From CBDUBS01 sp965365445 (GTDB lineage Bacteria; Bacteroidota; Rhodothermia; Rhodothermales; DASSAV01): DNA of 6,493 bases. Shown here in pieces: positions 1 to 5,839 of the stretch (position 1 is its first letter; each line of letters starts with the position of its first letter). The notes under the pieces were generated by a model that was given only the letters and a program-made list of their open reading frames with translations, was not told the origin of the DNA and did no database searches. Location: positions 1 through 6,493 of the forward strand of contig CBDUBS010000208.1 of the NCBI GenBank assembly GCA_965365445.1. Reading direction: 5' to 3'. The position numbers and the translations under genes were made by a program.

Positions 1-1
1 G

Positions 2-133
2 AGCCTGGCTCCCGTCATCGCCGTGCCGAGGAAATATGTCCGCAAGCCGAAGGGAGCCGAGCCGGGAGCCGTCGTCGTGGAGAAGGAACAGGTGTTGCTG
101 GTCCCGCCGCGCCTGCCCCCTGAATCGTCCTGA
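2..133 (+). CDS. NFACT/RqcH-family protein, C-terminal fragment
   Basis: This is the 3' end of a gene that begins before the window: 43 sense codons and a TGA at 131-133, read in the frame starting at base 2. The visible residues include KYVRKPKGAEPG followed by VVVEKEQVLLVPP. A lysine/proline/glycine stretch of the type KP-GA-PG followed by a short beta-like tail is typical of the end of the NFACT RNA-binding domain (DUF814). That domain occurs in RqcH and FbpA-type proteins, which bind stalled 60S/50S-peptidyl-tRNA complexes and add C-terminal alanine tails in ribosome quality control. Only the tail can be seen, so the NFACT-N and coiled-coil parts are not verifiable. The other two forward frames give arginine-rich, low-complexity translations, which favours this frame. 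The next gene starts 112 bases downstream. Confidence 0.62.
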   Translation, partial: SLAPVIAVPRKYVRKPKGAEPGAVVVEKEQVLLVPPRLPPESS

Positions 134-139
134 AAACAG

Positions 140-160
140 CCGGCGTGCAACTTGCGCCGG
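140..160. other. Short GC-rich hairpin after the NFACT gene
   Basis: CCGGCG (140-145) pairs with CGCCGG (155-160) around a nine-base loop, seven bases after the NFACT stop codon. No T tract follows on the + strand (the next bases are GGTGTAC), so it does not qualify as a canonical intrinsic terminator in the direction of the genes. It may weakly terminate or protect the 3' end of the upstream mRNA. The rest of the 134-245 gap holds no clear promoter; a lone TATAGG at 171-176 has no matching -35 box. Confidence 0.3.
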
Positions 161-245
161 GGTGTACAAGTATAGGAGACGGCCCGGCGACGCGGTCCGA
201 CCGGAGCATCCCCTACGAAGGGCCACCTTCTTTACCGGAATCCCC

Positions 246-1058
246 ATGCGGTTAACCACCTACGAAAAAAACGTACAGCGCGAGATCGAGAAGTGGCGTC
301 ATACCGAGTCGTCGGTCATCATGCAGGCGCTGAACTGGGCCATGAAACCGGTCGACTGGGCCGTAGAACGGGTGTCGCCGGACTTGCTCGATCAGGCTGG
401 TGATGCCGTAGCCCGGTTTCTTTCGATGCTCAACGACGCCTCGGAGTGGACATACGACCCGAAGGATGTGCTGGAAGCCGCTCGCGGGCGCGGGCTCGCC
501 GTGGAGCGCATCGAGGACCTGCGTAATGAGGCGCTCGAGGAGCTCGATCCGCTGGCCCGGGGGCTGTTTTCCCAGAATGCCGTCCTTGCCGCTGTAGAAG
601 GAGGAGGGACCGGGTTGGGTGGGGCCGTGCTCATTGCGGCCGACATTCCGTTGCTATTCACCATCAACTTCCGGCTGATCCAGCAAATCGGGGCGGCATA
701 CGGCTTTCCGCTGCGGGGCCCGGGCTTCCGACCCCTGCTGCTCGCCATTTTCAACGTTGCCGCTTCCGGAGGCAGCGAGGCCCGTAACGAAGCGCTCCGC
801 GAAATCAGCGTAGCCGCCGCCGCCGTCGCCAACGACCTCGCCTATAAAGGCCGCGTTACCGGAACCATTCGGGATCAGAACCGCCACCTCCCCCGGGAGA
901 TCGCCAAAAACATTCTCGGCCGTAAGCTCGGGCAGGTCATCCCCATCGCGGGGGCGGCCGTCGGGGCAGGCGTCAACTACTGGTTCACGCTCCAGACGGC
1001 CGAGGCCGCCTACATGCTGTTCCGGGCCCTGTTTCTCGAAACCAAAGAGCGGTTCTGA
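246..1058 (+). CDS. EcsC-family protein
   Basis: This is a 270-residue protein that fits the EcsC family (named after the third gene of the Bacillus ecs ABC transporter locus; its biochemical role is unknown). The family hallmarks visible are an acidic helical N-terminal half, a glycine-rich stretch with AAVEGGGTGLGG at about 115-126, a hydrophobic stretch with ADIPLLFTI at 132-140, and a second one around 231-245 with IPIAGAAVGAGVN. The two hydrophobic stretches could contact or enter a membrane; no signal peptide is seen. The open frame extends upstream to base 36, but that stretch overlaps the NFACT tail and is arginine-rich and unlike the family. The ATG at 246, with the sequence MRLTTYEKNVQREIEKW, is the natural start. 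No strong Shine-Dalgarno sequence precedes it. The gene lies 23 bases before der and probably shares its transcript. I am sure of the family and unsure of any function. Confidence 0.82.
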   Translation: MRLTTYEKNVQREIEKWRHTESSVIMQALNWAMKPVDWAVERVSPDLLDQAGDAVARFLSMLNDASEWTYDPKDVLEAARGRGLAVERIEDLRNEALEELDPLARGLFSQNAVLAAVEGGGTGLGGAVLIAADIPLLFTINFRLIQQIGAAYGFPLRGPGFRPLLLAIFNVAASGGSEARNEALREISVAAAAVANDLAYKGRVTGTIRDQNRHLPREIAKNILGRKLGQVIPIAGAAVGAGVNYWFTLQTAEAAYMLFRALFLETKERF

Positions 1059-1081
1059 CCCGCTCGTTCAACCCTTCCGGT

Positions 1082-2383
1082 ATGCCCCTCGTAGCCATCG
1101 TAGGCCGCCCGAACGTCGGCAAATCCACGTTCTTCAACCGCCTGACGGAATCCAGGCAGGCTATCGTCCACGACGAACCGGGCGTTACCAGAGACCGCAT
1201 CTACGGAATAGCCAACTGGAACGGACGGGATTTCAGTGTGGTGGATACCGGGGGGTTCGTCCCCCGCTCCGACGACCGGTTCGAAGCGGCCATTCGCGAA
1301 CAGGTAACCATTGCGATGGAAGAGGCCGACGTGATCCTGCTCGTCGTGGACGTAACGACCGGCATCACCGACATCGATGAGGACATGGCCTCGATGCTTC
1401 GCAAGACGGACAAACCCGTCTTTGTGGTAGCCAACAAAGCCGATAACGAGATGCGCCGCTACGATGCCGCCGAGTTCTACCAGCTCGGCCTGCCGGATAT
1501 CTTCCCGATCAGCTCCATAAACGGCTCCGGTACGGGCGAGGTGCTCGATGCGGTGGTAAATGCCCTCCCGAATGTAGCCGAAACGGAATCTCCCGATCGG
1601 GTCCGGATTGCCATCATCGGACGGCCCAATGTCGGTAAATCCTCCCTGACGAACGCGCTGCTCGGCGAGGATCGGTCTATCGTTACGGAAATCAGCGGCA
1701 CCACCCGCGACGCCGTCGATTCGGTGGTGAAATACCACGGCCAGGAGGTCGTACTGGTCGATACCGCCGGATTGCGCAAACGCTCGCGGGTGAAGGAAAA
1801 CGTCGAATTTTACTCCGTGCTTCGCACCGAACGCGCCATTCAGGAAAGTGACGTAGCCGTGCTGATGCTGGACGCCACACAGGGCCTCGAAGCGCAGGAC
1901 ATCCACGTGCTCAAGGAGGCCGAAGTCATGAAGAAGGGCCTCGTCATTGCCGTCAACAAATGGGATTTGCTCGAGAAGGAAACCAATACGGCTCGCGACT
2001 ATGAGCGCGCCCTGCACGAACGATTGAAGACCCTGGAGTTCGTTCCGGTGCTGTTCATCTCGGCGCTCAGTCGGCAGCGCATATCCCGGGTGCTCGACAC
2101 TGCGCTCGAGGTGGCCGAGGCGCGCCGCCGCCGCATCTCGACCAGCCGCCTGAACGATGTCGTCCTGGAAGCGGTGGCCCGGCATAATCCGCCTACCTAC
2201 CGCAACCAGTATCTCAAGATCAAATACGTCACGCAGGTCCGGCATTCGCCCCCGGTATTCGCCTTCTTCTGCAATTACCCTCAGGGTGTCAAAGAGCCCT
2301 ACCGTCGCTATCTCGAAAACCAGATCCGGGAGGCCTTCGGGTTCAAGGGCGTCCCGTTGACGCTCGTTTTCAAGGCAAAATAA
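1082..2383 (+). CDS. der: Ribosome biogenesis GTPase Der (EngA)
   Basis: Der is an essential tandem GTPase that binds the 50S subunit during late assembly in the cytoplasm. The 433-residue protein is full length. GTPase domain 1 shows G1 GRPNVGKS (8-15), G2 PGVTRD (33-38), G3 DTGG (55-58) and G4 NKAD (118-121), with a G5-like ISS at 143-145. Domain 2 shows G1 GRPNVGKS (180-187), G2 GTTRD (206-210), G3 DTAG (227-230), G4 NKWD (292-295) and G5 SAL (327-329). A C-terminal KH-like domain follows from about 355 to the end, with the family-typical HNPPTYRNQYLKIKYVTQ (368-385). Every nucleotide-binding motif is intact. The ATG at 1082 places the first P-loop at residue 8, as expected for the family. 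There is no Shine-Dalgarno sequence and only 23 bases separate it from the EcsC-family gene, suggesting co-transcription. Confidence 0.98.
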   Translation: MPLVAIVGRPNVGKSTFFNRLTESRQAIVHDEPGVTRDRIYGIANWNGRDFSVVDTGGFVPRSDDRFEAAIREQVTIAMEEADVILLVVDVTTGITDIDEDMASMLRKTDKPVFVVANKADNEMRRYDAAEFYQLGLPDIFPISSINGSGTGEVLDAVVNALPNVAETESPDRVRIAIIGRPNVGKSSLTNALLGEDRSIVTEISGTTRDAVDSVVKYHGQEVVLVDTAGLRKRSRVKENVEFYSVLRTERAIQESDVAVLMLDATQGLEAQDIHVLKEAEVMKKGLVIAVNKWDLLEKETNTARDYERALHERLKTLEFVPVLFISALSRQRISRVLDTALEVAEARRRRISTSRLNDVVLEAVARHNPPTYRNQYLKIKYVTQVRHSPPVFAFFCNYPQGVKEPYRRYLENQIREAFGFKGVPLTLVFKAK

Positions 2384-2454
2384 CGCCGTCCCCTGCTTCA
2401 CTCCATAAATGCAGAAGCCTCCCACCGGCTGAATGTTCAATTTCTGGTTTTCGC

Positions 2455-2484
2455 AAAACAGCAGCGCTCCTTCGAGCGTATATT
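2455..2484 (+). promoter_or_regulatory. Possible promoter for the nuoI-like gene
   Basis: The 138-base gap after der contains TATATT at 2479-2484, a five-of-six match to the -10 consensus. The best -35 partner is AAAACA at 2455-2460, with an 18-base spacer but only three of six matches. A small hairpin, CGCTC (2465-2469) with GAGCG (2474-2478), sits in the spacer. Initiation near 2490 would give a leader of about 30 bases. This is a weak call that relies mainly on the -10 box and on the position. No convincing der terminator is visible in the same gap. Confidence 0.28.
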
Positions 2485-2521
2485 GACCTGCTCTGAATCT
2501 GCACGATCCGCATGGTGAGAT

Positions 2522-3190
2522 ATGCCCGGTAAGCCGGTAAACACGCGCAAAGAAAACGAACGGAAGCTCTCCTTCTGGGAAAAACTCTACCTTCCCGTCG
2601 TGGGCGGGCTCGGGTATTCGCTGCGTAAGATGGTCAAAGAACCCGTCGTTACGATGGAGTACCCGGAAGAGCAGTGGTATCCGCCGGACGCCTTCCGGGG
2701 CCGCCCGGTGCTCGTCGCCGAAGAGGGCCGCCCCCGCTGCGTATCCTGCAACCTGTGCGCCCGGGTATGCCCTCCCATGGCCATATCCATGCAATCCAGG
2801 GAGGTGGACGATCCGGCCAATCCGAAGGAGCGGGAACCCGCCTGGTTCGAGATCGACATGCTGCGCTGTATGCTCTGCGGGTTCTGCGAGGAAGTATGCC
2901 CTGAGGAAGCCATCGTCATGTCCAAAGAGTACGACATGGTGTTCCATAATCGTAATGAAGCCGTATTCGGGCTCGACCGACTGCTCATCCCGGTCGAGCG
3001 CTTGCGGGATCGATTAAACTTCCTCCATGCCTACCGCGACCCTCAGTTCGGAAGCCACTGGGATTTCCGGAAGGACAACAACCTGCACAGCCTGAAGGAT
3101 CGGCACTTCCTGCAGTATTTACTCGACCAGGGACTTACCGAGCTCCAGAACACCCATCTCCGGCACGGCCGCCAGGACGCCGCCGACTGA
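2522..3190 (+). CDS. nuoI: NADH-quinone oxidoreductase subunit I-type 2x[4Fe-4S] protein
   Basis: NuoI carries clusters N6a and N6b in the peripheral arm of respiratory complex I and passes electrons towards NuoB and the quinone site at the inner membrane. Two perfect C-x2-C-x2-C-x3-CP motifs are visible: C73, C76, C79, C83 and C116, C119, C122, C126. The spacing of about 30 residues between motifs and the CP after each fit NuoI. The N-terminal region (about 15-45), with a GLGYSLRKMVKEP stretch, matches the membrane-facing helix of the family. At 222 residues it is longer than the roughly 180 of E. coli NuoI; the surplus is a charged, histidine-containing C-terminal tail (about 165-222). The start is the ATG at 2522, preceded by GGTGAG, the only Shine-Dalgarno-like motif in the window. 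No other complex I gene is present here, so a related ferredoxin-type subunit of another oxidoreductase remains possible. Confidence 0.85.
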   Translation: MPGKPVNTRKENERKLSFWEKLYLPVVGGLGYSLRKMVKEPVVTMEYPEEQWYPPDAFRGRPVLVAEEGRPRCVSCNLCARVCPPMAISMQSREVDDPANPKEREPAWFEIDMLRCMLCGFCEEVCPEEAIVMSKEYDMVFHNRNEAVFGLDRLLIPVERLRDRLNFLHAYRDPQFGSHWDFRKDNNLHSLKDRHFLQYLLDQGLTELQNTHLRHGRQDAAD

Positions 3191-3194
3191 TCCG

Positions 3195-3686
3195 ATGCCG
3201 ACCGATTCCGCGCGGGCTTTACAGGCAAAACTTCTCGCGCAGCTGGCCTATTTTGCCGAAGAGATAACCTTACTCCGAGGGCGCCTCGACCATCTGCCGG
3301 ATGAGTCCCTCTTTGCGCAACCTTTCAATGGGGAGCTTTCCATCGGGGAGCGCCTCCGAAACCTGGCGCTTGCCGACGAACGGGAGCGCCTGCCGACCTT
3401 CCGCAACCTGATTGCAAGCTCGGGCAGCTCTCTTCCTCCTGCCGCCGATCTGTCCACATTGGACACTATCGTCCAGCAAATCGTACAGGGTCGGTCCGAA
3501 ATGGTGGAGTTGCTGCAAGGGCTCGACTCCGCTGCCTGGGATAATCTGTACCCACTCCCTTCCGATCCGGCGACCAACCTCTATTCTTATCTGCACCGCC
3601 TCGTCACGGAGGACGCCGAAGCCCTCCGCGAAATAGCCCTCCATTTATATGAAACCCGGCTGGCGTGGCGCCGCCGATCCGTATGA
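3195..3686 (+). CDS. DinB-like four-helix protein, metal ligands missing
   Basis: This is a 163-residue, mostly helical soluble protein with the helix pattern of the DinB/YfiT superfamily. A first helix runs over about 6-32. A segment NGELSIGERLRNLALADERE (45-64) resembles the family's G-WSI-E-L-HLA-DE pattern. A third helix spans about 88-110, and a last helix runs over about 129-155 with NLYSYLHRLVTEDAEALREI. In metal-binding members histidines occupy the second helix and the last helix; here the second-helix position reads N56, and the HD-xxH-like position reads ED-AEA (139-143). A nickel or zinc thiol-transferase activity is therefore unlikely, and the role is unknown. The ATG at 3195 lies four bases after the nuoI stop with no Shine-Dalgarno sequence, suggesting an operon with translational coupling. 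The superfamily assignment is by pattern only and is moderate in confidence. Confidence 0.6.
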   Translation: MPTDSARALQAKLLAQLAYFAEEITLLRGRLDHLPDESLFAQPFNGELSIGERLRNLALADERERLPTFRNLIASSGSSLPPAADLSTLDTIVQQIVQGRSEMVELLQGLDSAAWDNLYPLPSDPATNLYSYLHRLVTEDAEALREIALHLYETRLAWRRRSV

Positions 3687-3727
3687 CTCTCTCGGAACGT
3701 TAACGGTCGATACATCGGAGGCTCGTA

Positions 3728-3780
3728 TCAGGCCGTATCAGCAAAACAGGCTGTCTTACTTCCACTTTCAGGCCGTATGA
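3728..3780 (+). repeat. Pair of 13-base direct repeats with related boxes
   Basis: TCAGGCCGTATCA (3728-3740) recurs as TCAGGCCGTATGA (3768-3780), with 12 of 13 bases identical and starts 40 bases apart. Shorter related boxes lie nearby: TCGTATCA at 3723-3730, CCGTATGA at 3679-3686 over the stop of the preceding gene, and CATACGG in inverted orientation at 3909-3915. The core CAGGC appears at 3729, 3747, 3769 and 3790, that is every 18-22 bases. The arrangement could be a set of binding sites for a dimeric regulator, but nothing shows which protein would bind. Confidence 0.45.
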
Positions 3781-3931
3781 CCCTGTGGACAGGCCCTCAG
3801 GGTATTGTGAGGCTATTCCGTCTACTTGCTTAACTATTTTCGCCCTAACACATTGTATGGTCGATTTATTTATATCATTCGACAGGGTTTCCATCTTTTT
3901 TACGTTCACATACGGATTCCGGCACTTCGTT

Positions 3932-3951
3932 CGTTTATCATATCATAAACG
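3932..3951. promoter_or_regulatory. 20-base palindrome upstream of holA
   Basis: CGTTTATCATATCATAAACG is symmetric in 18 of its 20 positions: seven-base arms CGTTTAT and ATAAACG, with an ATAT centre and one mismatched C/C pair. It sits in the AT-rich gap and ends 35 bases before the holA GTG. Its size and symmetry suit an operator for a helix-turn-helix dimer, or a leader hairpin if transcribed. It is not followed by a T tract, so it is not a terminator. It also contains a tandem TATCA repeat. Confidence 0.4.
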
Positions 3952-3986
3952 TCCCCTGCGATTCTTCAAGCCTCATACCCACCTGC

Positions 3987-5030
3987 GTGGCACAACAAGG
4001 AAGCACCTTCGAGCAGCTGGAAACGGCATTCCGCCATCGGAATTTCCAACCGCTCTATTTCCTGTATGGAGAGGAGCCGTTTTTCGTGCGGCAGCTCGAA
4101 AAGCTGTTGCTCGAGCACGCGCTTGCGCCTCACGAAAAGGACTTCAATCTGGATATCCTTCACGGACCGGAAGCGAACGTTCAGGACGTGCTTTCCCGGT
4201 GCGCCGGCTACCCCATGATGGCCGAGCGGAGGGTAGTGATCGTACGCGAGTTCGACAAACTGACGGATAATGCTCGGTTCGAGCAGTACGCAAGCGCCCC
4301 CAATCCTACGGCCGTCGTGTTTCTGGCCTGTTCTTCCAGGCCCAACCTGAACCAGAAGCCCTACCGGGCGCTGAAAAAACACGCGGTCTGGGCGGAGTTC
4401 AAACCGCTTTATGAGCGGCAACTTCCCGGCTGGATTCAAGCCCGTATAGAGGCGGTCGGTTACGAAATCGAGCCGAGGGCCGTGCAAATGCTCTCCGAAG
4501 GGCTGGGCACGAGCCTTCGTACGGCGGATGCAGAAATAGAAAAACTGATTACCTATGCCGGAGGCCGCCGCCGTATTACGGCCGACGATGTCATCCACGC
4601 CGCCGGCCAGACGCGTGAATACAACGTTTTCGAGTTGCAACGTACGATTGGCGAGCGCCGGTACGTCGATGCCGTCCGTATAGCGGAACGATTGTTGCAA
4701 CAAGCATCCAACACCCGCGGTGAAGCGTTGTCGATCGTAGCCATACTGACGGTGTACTTTACCAAACTCTGGAAGCTCACCGCAGCCCGGCGTACTTCCG
4801 AAAACGATCTGGCGGAACGCATCGGGGTGCCTCCCTATTTCCTGAAGGAATATGTAGCAGGCGCCCGGCGTATCGGGCGTCGAGGCATCGATGAAGCCTT
4901 CTCCGCGCTACTCGCTGCGGATTTCGAACTCAAAGGAGGAGCAAACCGCGATGAACGCCTCATTTTAACCCTGCTTATGCGAAAACTGGCCGGCCCTGCC
5001 CACCATACCGAAGCACGCGCAACCTATTAA
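3987..5030 (+). CDS. holA: DNA polymerase III subunit delta
   Basis: The delta subunit is the wrench of the clamp loader: it binds and opens the beta sliding clamp and belongs to the AAA+-like clamp-loader fold without being an ATPase. The 347-residue product has the family's normal length. Hallmarks are QPLYFLYGEEPFFVRQ (21-36) at the first strand with the degenerate nucleotide fold, YPMMAERRVVIVREFDKL (75-92), VVFLACSSRPN (110-120), and the lid region DAEIEKLITYAGGRRRITADDV (181-202). The C-terminal collar domain (about 211-337) includes FELQRTIGERRY, and KLWKLTAAR at 260-268. The start is GTG at 3987; no ATG occurs in frame at a sensible place, and the next methionines (77-78) lie deep within the fold. 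No Shine-Dalgarno sequence is present. It is followed after 34 bases by an ECF sigma gene, probably on the same transcript. Confidence 0.93.
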   Translation: MAQQGSTFEQLETAFRHRNFQPLYFLYGEEPFFVRQLEKLLLEHALAPHEKDFNLDILHGPEANVQDVLSRCAGYPMMAERRVVIVREFDKLTDNARFEQYASAPNPTAVVFLACSSRPNLNQKPYRALKKHAVWAEFKPLYERQLPGWIQARIEAVGYEIEPRAVQMLSEGLGTSLRTADAEIEKLITYAGGRRRITADDVIHAAGQTREYNVFELQRTIGERRYVDAVRIAERLLQQASNTRGEALSIVAILTVYFTKLWKLTAARRTSENDLAERIGVPPYFLKEYVAGARRIGRRGIDEAFSALLAADFELKGGANRDERLILTLLMRKLAGPAHHTEARATY

Positions 5031-5064
5031 CCGAGGGTGCACGCCCTGTATCCCCAGACACACT

Positions 5065-5727
5065 ATGGCAACCCGTCCCTTGTCCATGAAGTCCGGCGCA
5101 CCGCCCATGAACCACAGTCTCCGGCATTATGAAGCGCTCATCGGGATGAGCGATGAGGACCTGATGTCCCAGTTTCAGGCGGGGACCGTCGAGGCCTTCG
5201 ACATCCTGGTCAGCCGTTACAAAGACCCCCTGACCAACTACATCTACCGCTTCCTGGGCGACATGAAGGAATGCGAGGATCTGCTCCAGGAAACGTTCCT
5301 GCGCGTTTACCGCAACCGGCATTCCTACCGCCGTATCGCGAAATACTCCACCTGGCTGTACACCATCGCCGGCAACCTGGCCCGCTCGGAATACCGGAAG
5401 CGCAAACGTCGCCGGTTGTACTCTCTCCAGTCCGTCAACCGCGACGACGAAGAATACGAAGTGGAAATCCCGGACGAAACATTCTCTCCGGATACGCATA
5501 CCGAGAGTACGATACAGGATCATTACATTCAGGAGGCGCTGAAGCTCATTCCTGAGGAATTCAGGGAAGTCGTGGTGCTTCGCGACGTACAGCAACTGGC
5601 GTACGAGGAAATCGCGGAGATCACGGGGTTGCCCATGGGGACGGTCAAAAGCCGCATCAACCGTGGGCGAACCAAGCTTCAGCAGCTGCTGAAAGAGATC
5701 TACCCGCTTCCCGAGGAAGAGTACTAG
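5065..5727 (+). CDS. ECF-family RNA polymerase sigma factor
   Basis: This is a group 4 (extracytoplasmic function) sigma factor that redirects RNA polymerase to a small set of promoters. Of 220 residues, region 2 covers about 42-115: DILVSRYKDPLTNYIYRFLGD, then ECEDLLQETFLRVYRN (69-84, regions 2.1-2.2) and STWLYTIAGNLARSEYRKRKRR (95-116, regions 2.3-2.4). An acidic linker (127-150) leads to region 4 at about 156-210, with LIPEEFREVVVLRD and the helix-turn-helix LAYEEIAEITGLPMGTVKSRINRGRTKL (178-205). Regions 1.1 and 3 are absent, as in ECF factors. The ATG at 5065 gives a 27-residue leader before the conserved GMSDEDLMSQF; ATGs at 5086, 5107 and 5146 are alternatives, and 5107 is equally plausible because no start has a Shine-Dalgarno sequence. 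It lies 34 bases after holA and ends in a strong terminator. The next gene is an anti-sigma-like membrane protein, which may control it. Confidence 0.95.
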   Translation: MATRPLSMKSGAPPMNHSLRHYEALIGMSDEDLMSQFQAGTVEAFDILVSRYKDPLTNYIYRFLGDMKECEDLLQETFLRVYRNRHSYRRIAKYSTWLYTIAGNLARSEYRKRKRRRLYSLQSVNRDDEEYEVEIPDETFSPDTHTESTIQDHYIQEALKLIPEEFREVVVLRDVQQLAYEEIAEITGLPMGTVKSRINRGRTKLQQLLKEIYPLPEEEY

Positions 5728-5747
5728 CGCCGTTACAGGGCGCTCGG

Positions 5748-5781
5748 AAGGCCGGTAGATCGCTTTCTACCGGCCTTTTTT
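5748..5781 (+). terminator. Strong intrinsic terminator after the sigma gene
   Basis: A perfect 12-base stem AAGGCCGGTAGA (5748-5759) pairs with TCTACCGGCCTT (5766-5777) around the six-base loop TCGCTT. Six Ts (5776-5781) overlap the end of the stem. It lies 20 bases after the sigma stop codon and should end the holA-sigma transcript. It is the only unambiguous terminator in the window. Confidence 0.95.
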
Positions 5782-5839
5782 GCTGGTTGCAACTCCTTCT
5801 GGGTGTAGAAGTACGGTAAATCGTAATCAGACCCCGCCT

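Larger units (their letters stand above)
3687..3986. other. 300-base gene-free gap, partly AT-rich
   Basis: No coding sequence is supported in this stretch. The first 110 bases keep the genome's usual composition and carry short repeats (listed separately) and a bulged hairpin (CCTCA 3795-3799 with TGAGG 3808-3812) that lacks a T tract. Bases 3821-3950 have only 47 G/C in 130, far below the neighbouring genes. Hexamers resembling a -10 box occur at 3873-3878, 3936-3941 and 3941-3946 (all TATCAT), but none has a good -35 at 16-18 bases. A five-of-six -35 match (TCGACA, 3879-3884) has only the weak TACGTT at 3901-3906 as partner. The holA promoter most likely lies here, but I cannot place it. 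Confidence 0.55.

Noticed and set aside
36..245. Upstream extension of the EcsC frame to an ATG at 36
   Set aside because: It overlaps the NFACT tail, translates to an arginine-rich low-complexity stretch and adds 70 residues that the family does not have.
1082..1906. Repeated GRPNVGKS-coding segments within der
   Set aside because: These are the two P-loops of the tandem GTPase domains, a normal property of Der and not a DNA repeat.
2412..2451. Possible der terminator: CAGAA (2412-2416) with TTCTG (2442-2446) enclosing AGCC/GGCT, then TTTT
   Set aside because: The outer and inner stems are short and interrupted, and the T run is only four bases. It is too weak to call.
1010..2947. A 645-codon open frame on the minus strand spanning der, the following gap and half of nuoI
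   Set aside because: Both der and nuoI on the + strand are unmistakable and occupy the same codon phase, and codon bias in GC-rich genes often leaves one antisense frame without stops. The translation resembles no family I know and crosses two unrelated genes. The gap simply happens to lack a stop in that frame.
3860..3901. Hairpin GTCGA (3860-3864) with TCGAC (3879-3883), followed by a T6 run at 3896-3901, as a terminator
   Set aside because: The stem is only five pairs with a 14-base AT loop, and the T run starts 12 bases after the stem, so it does not fit an intrinsic terminator.
3700..3909. GTG-started 69-codon minus-strand frame in the gap before holA
   Set aside because: It has no clear start signal, no recognisable motif, and all the neighbouring genes run the other way. 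A small gene cannot be excluded, but the sequence does not support one.
3785..4270. GTG-started 161-codon + strand frame running from the AT-rich gap into holA
   Set aside because: Most of it lies out of frame over the well-supported holA coding sequence, and the gap portion shows no protein-like pattern or start signal.
3966..4703. 245-codon minus-strand frame antisense to holA
   Set aside because: It is a shadow of the holA codons; the + strand protein is clearly conserved.
4975..5595. 206-codon minus-strand frame antisense to the sigma factor gene
   Set aside because: It lies over the well-conserved sigma regions and has no family-like features of its own.
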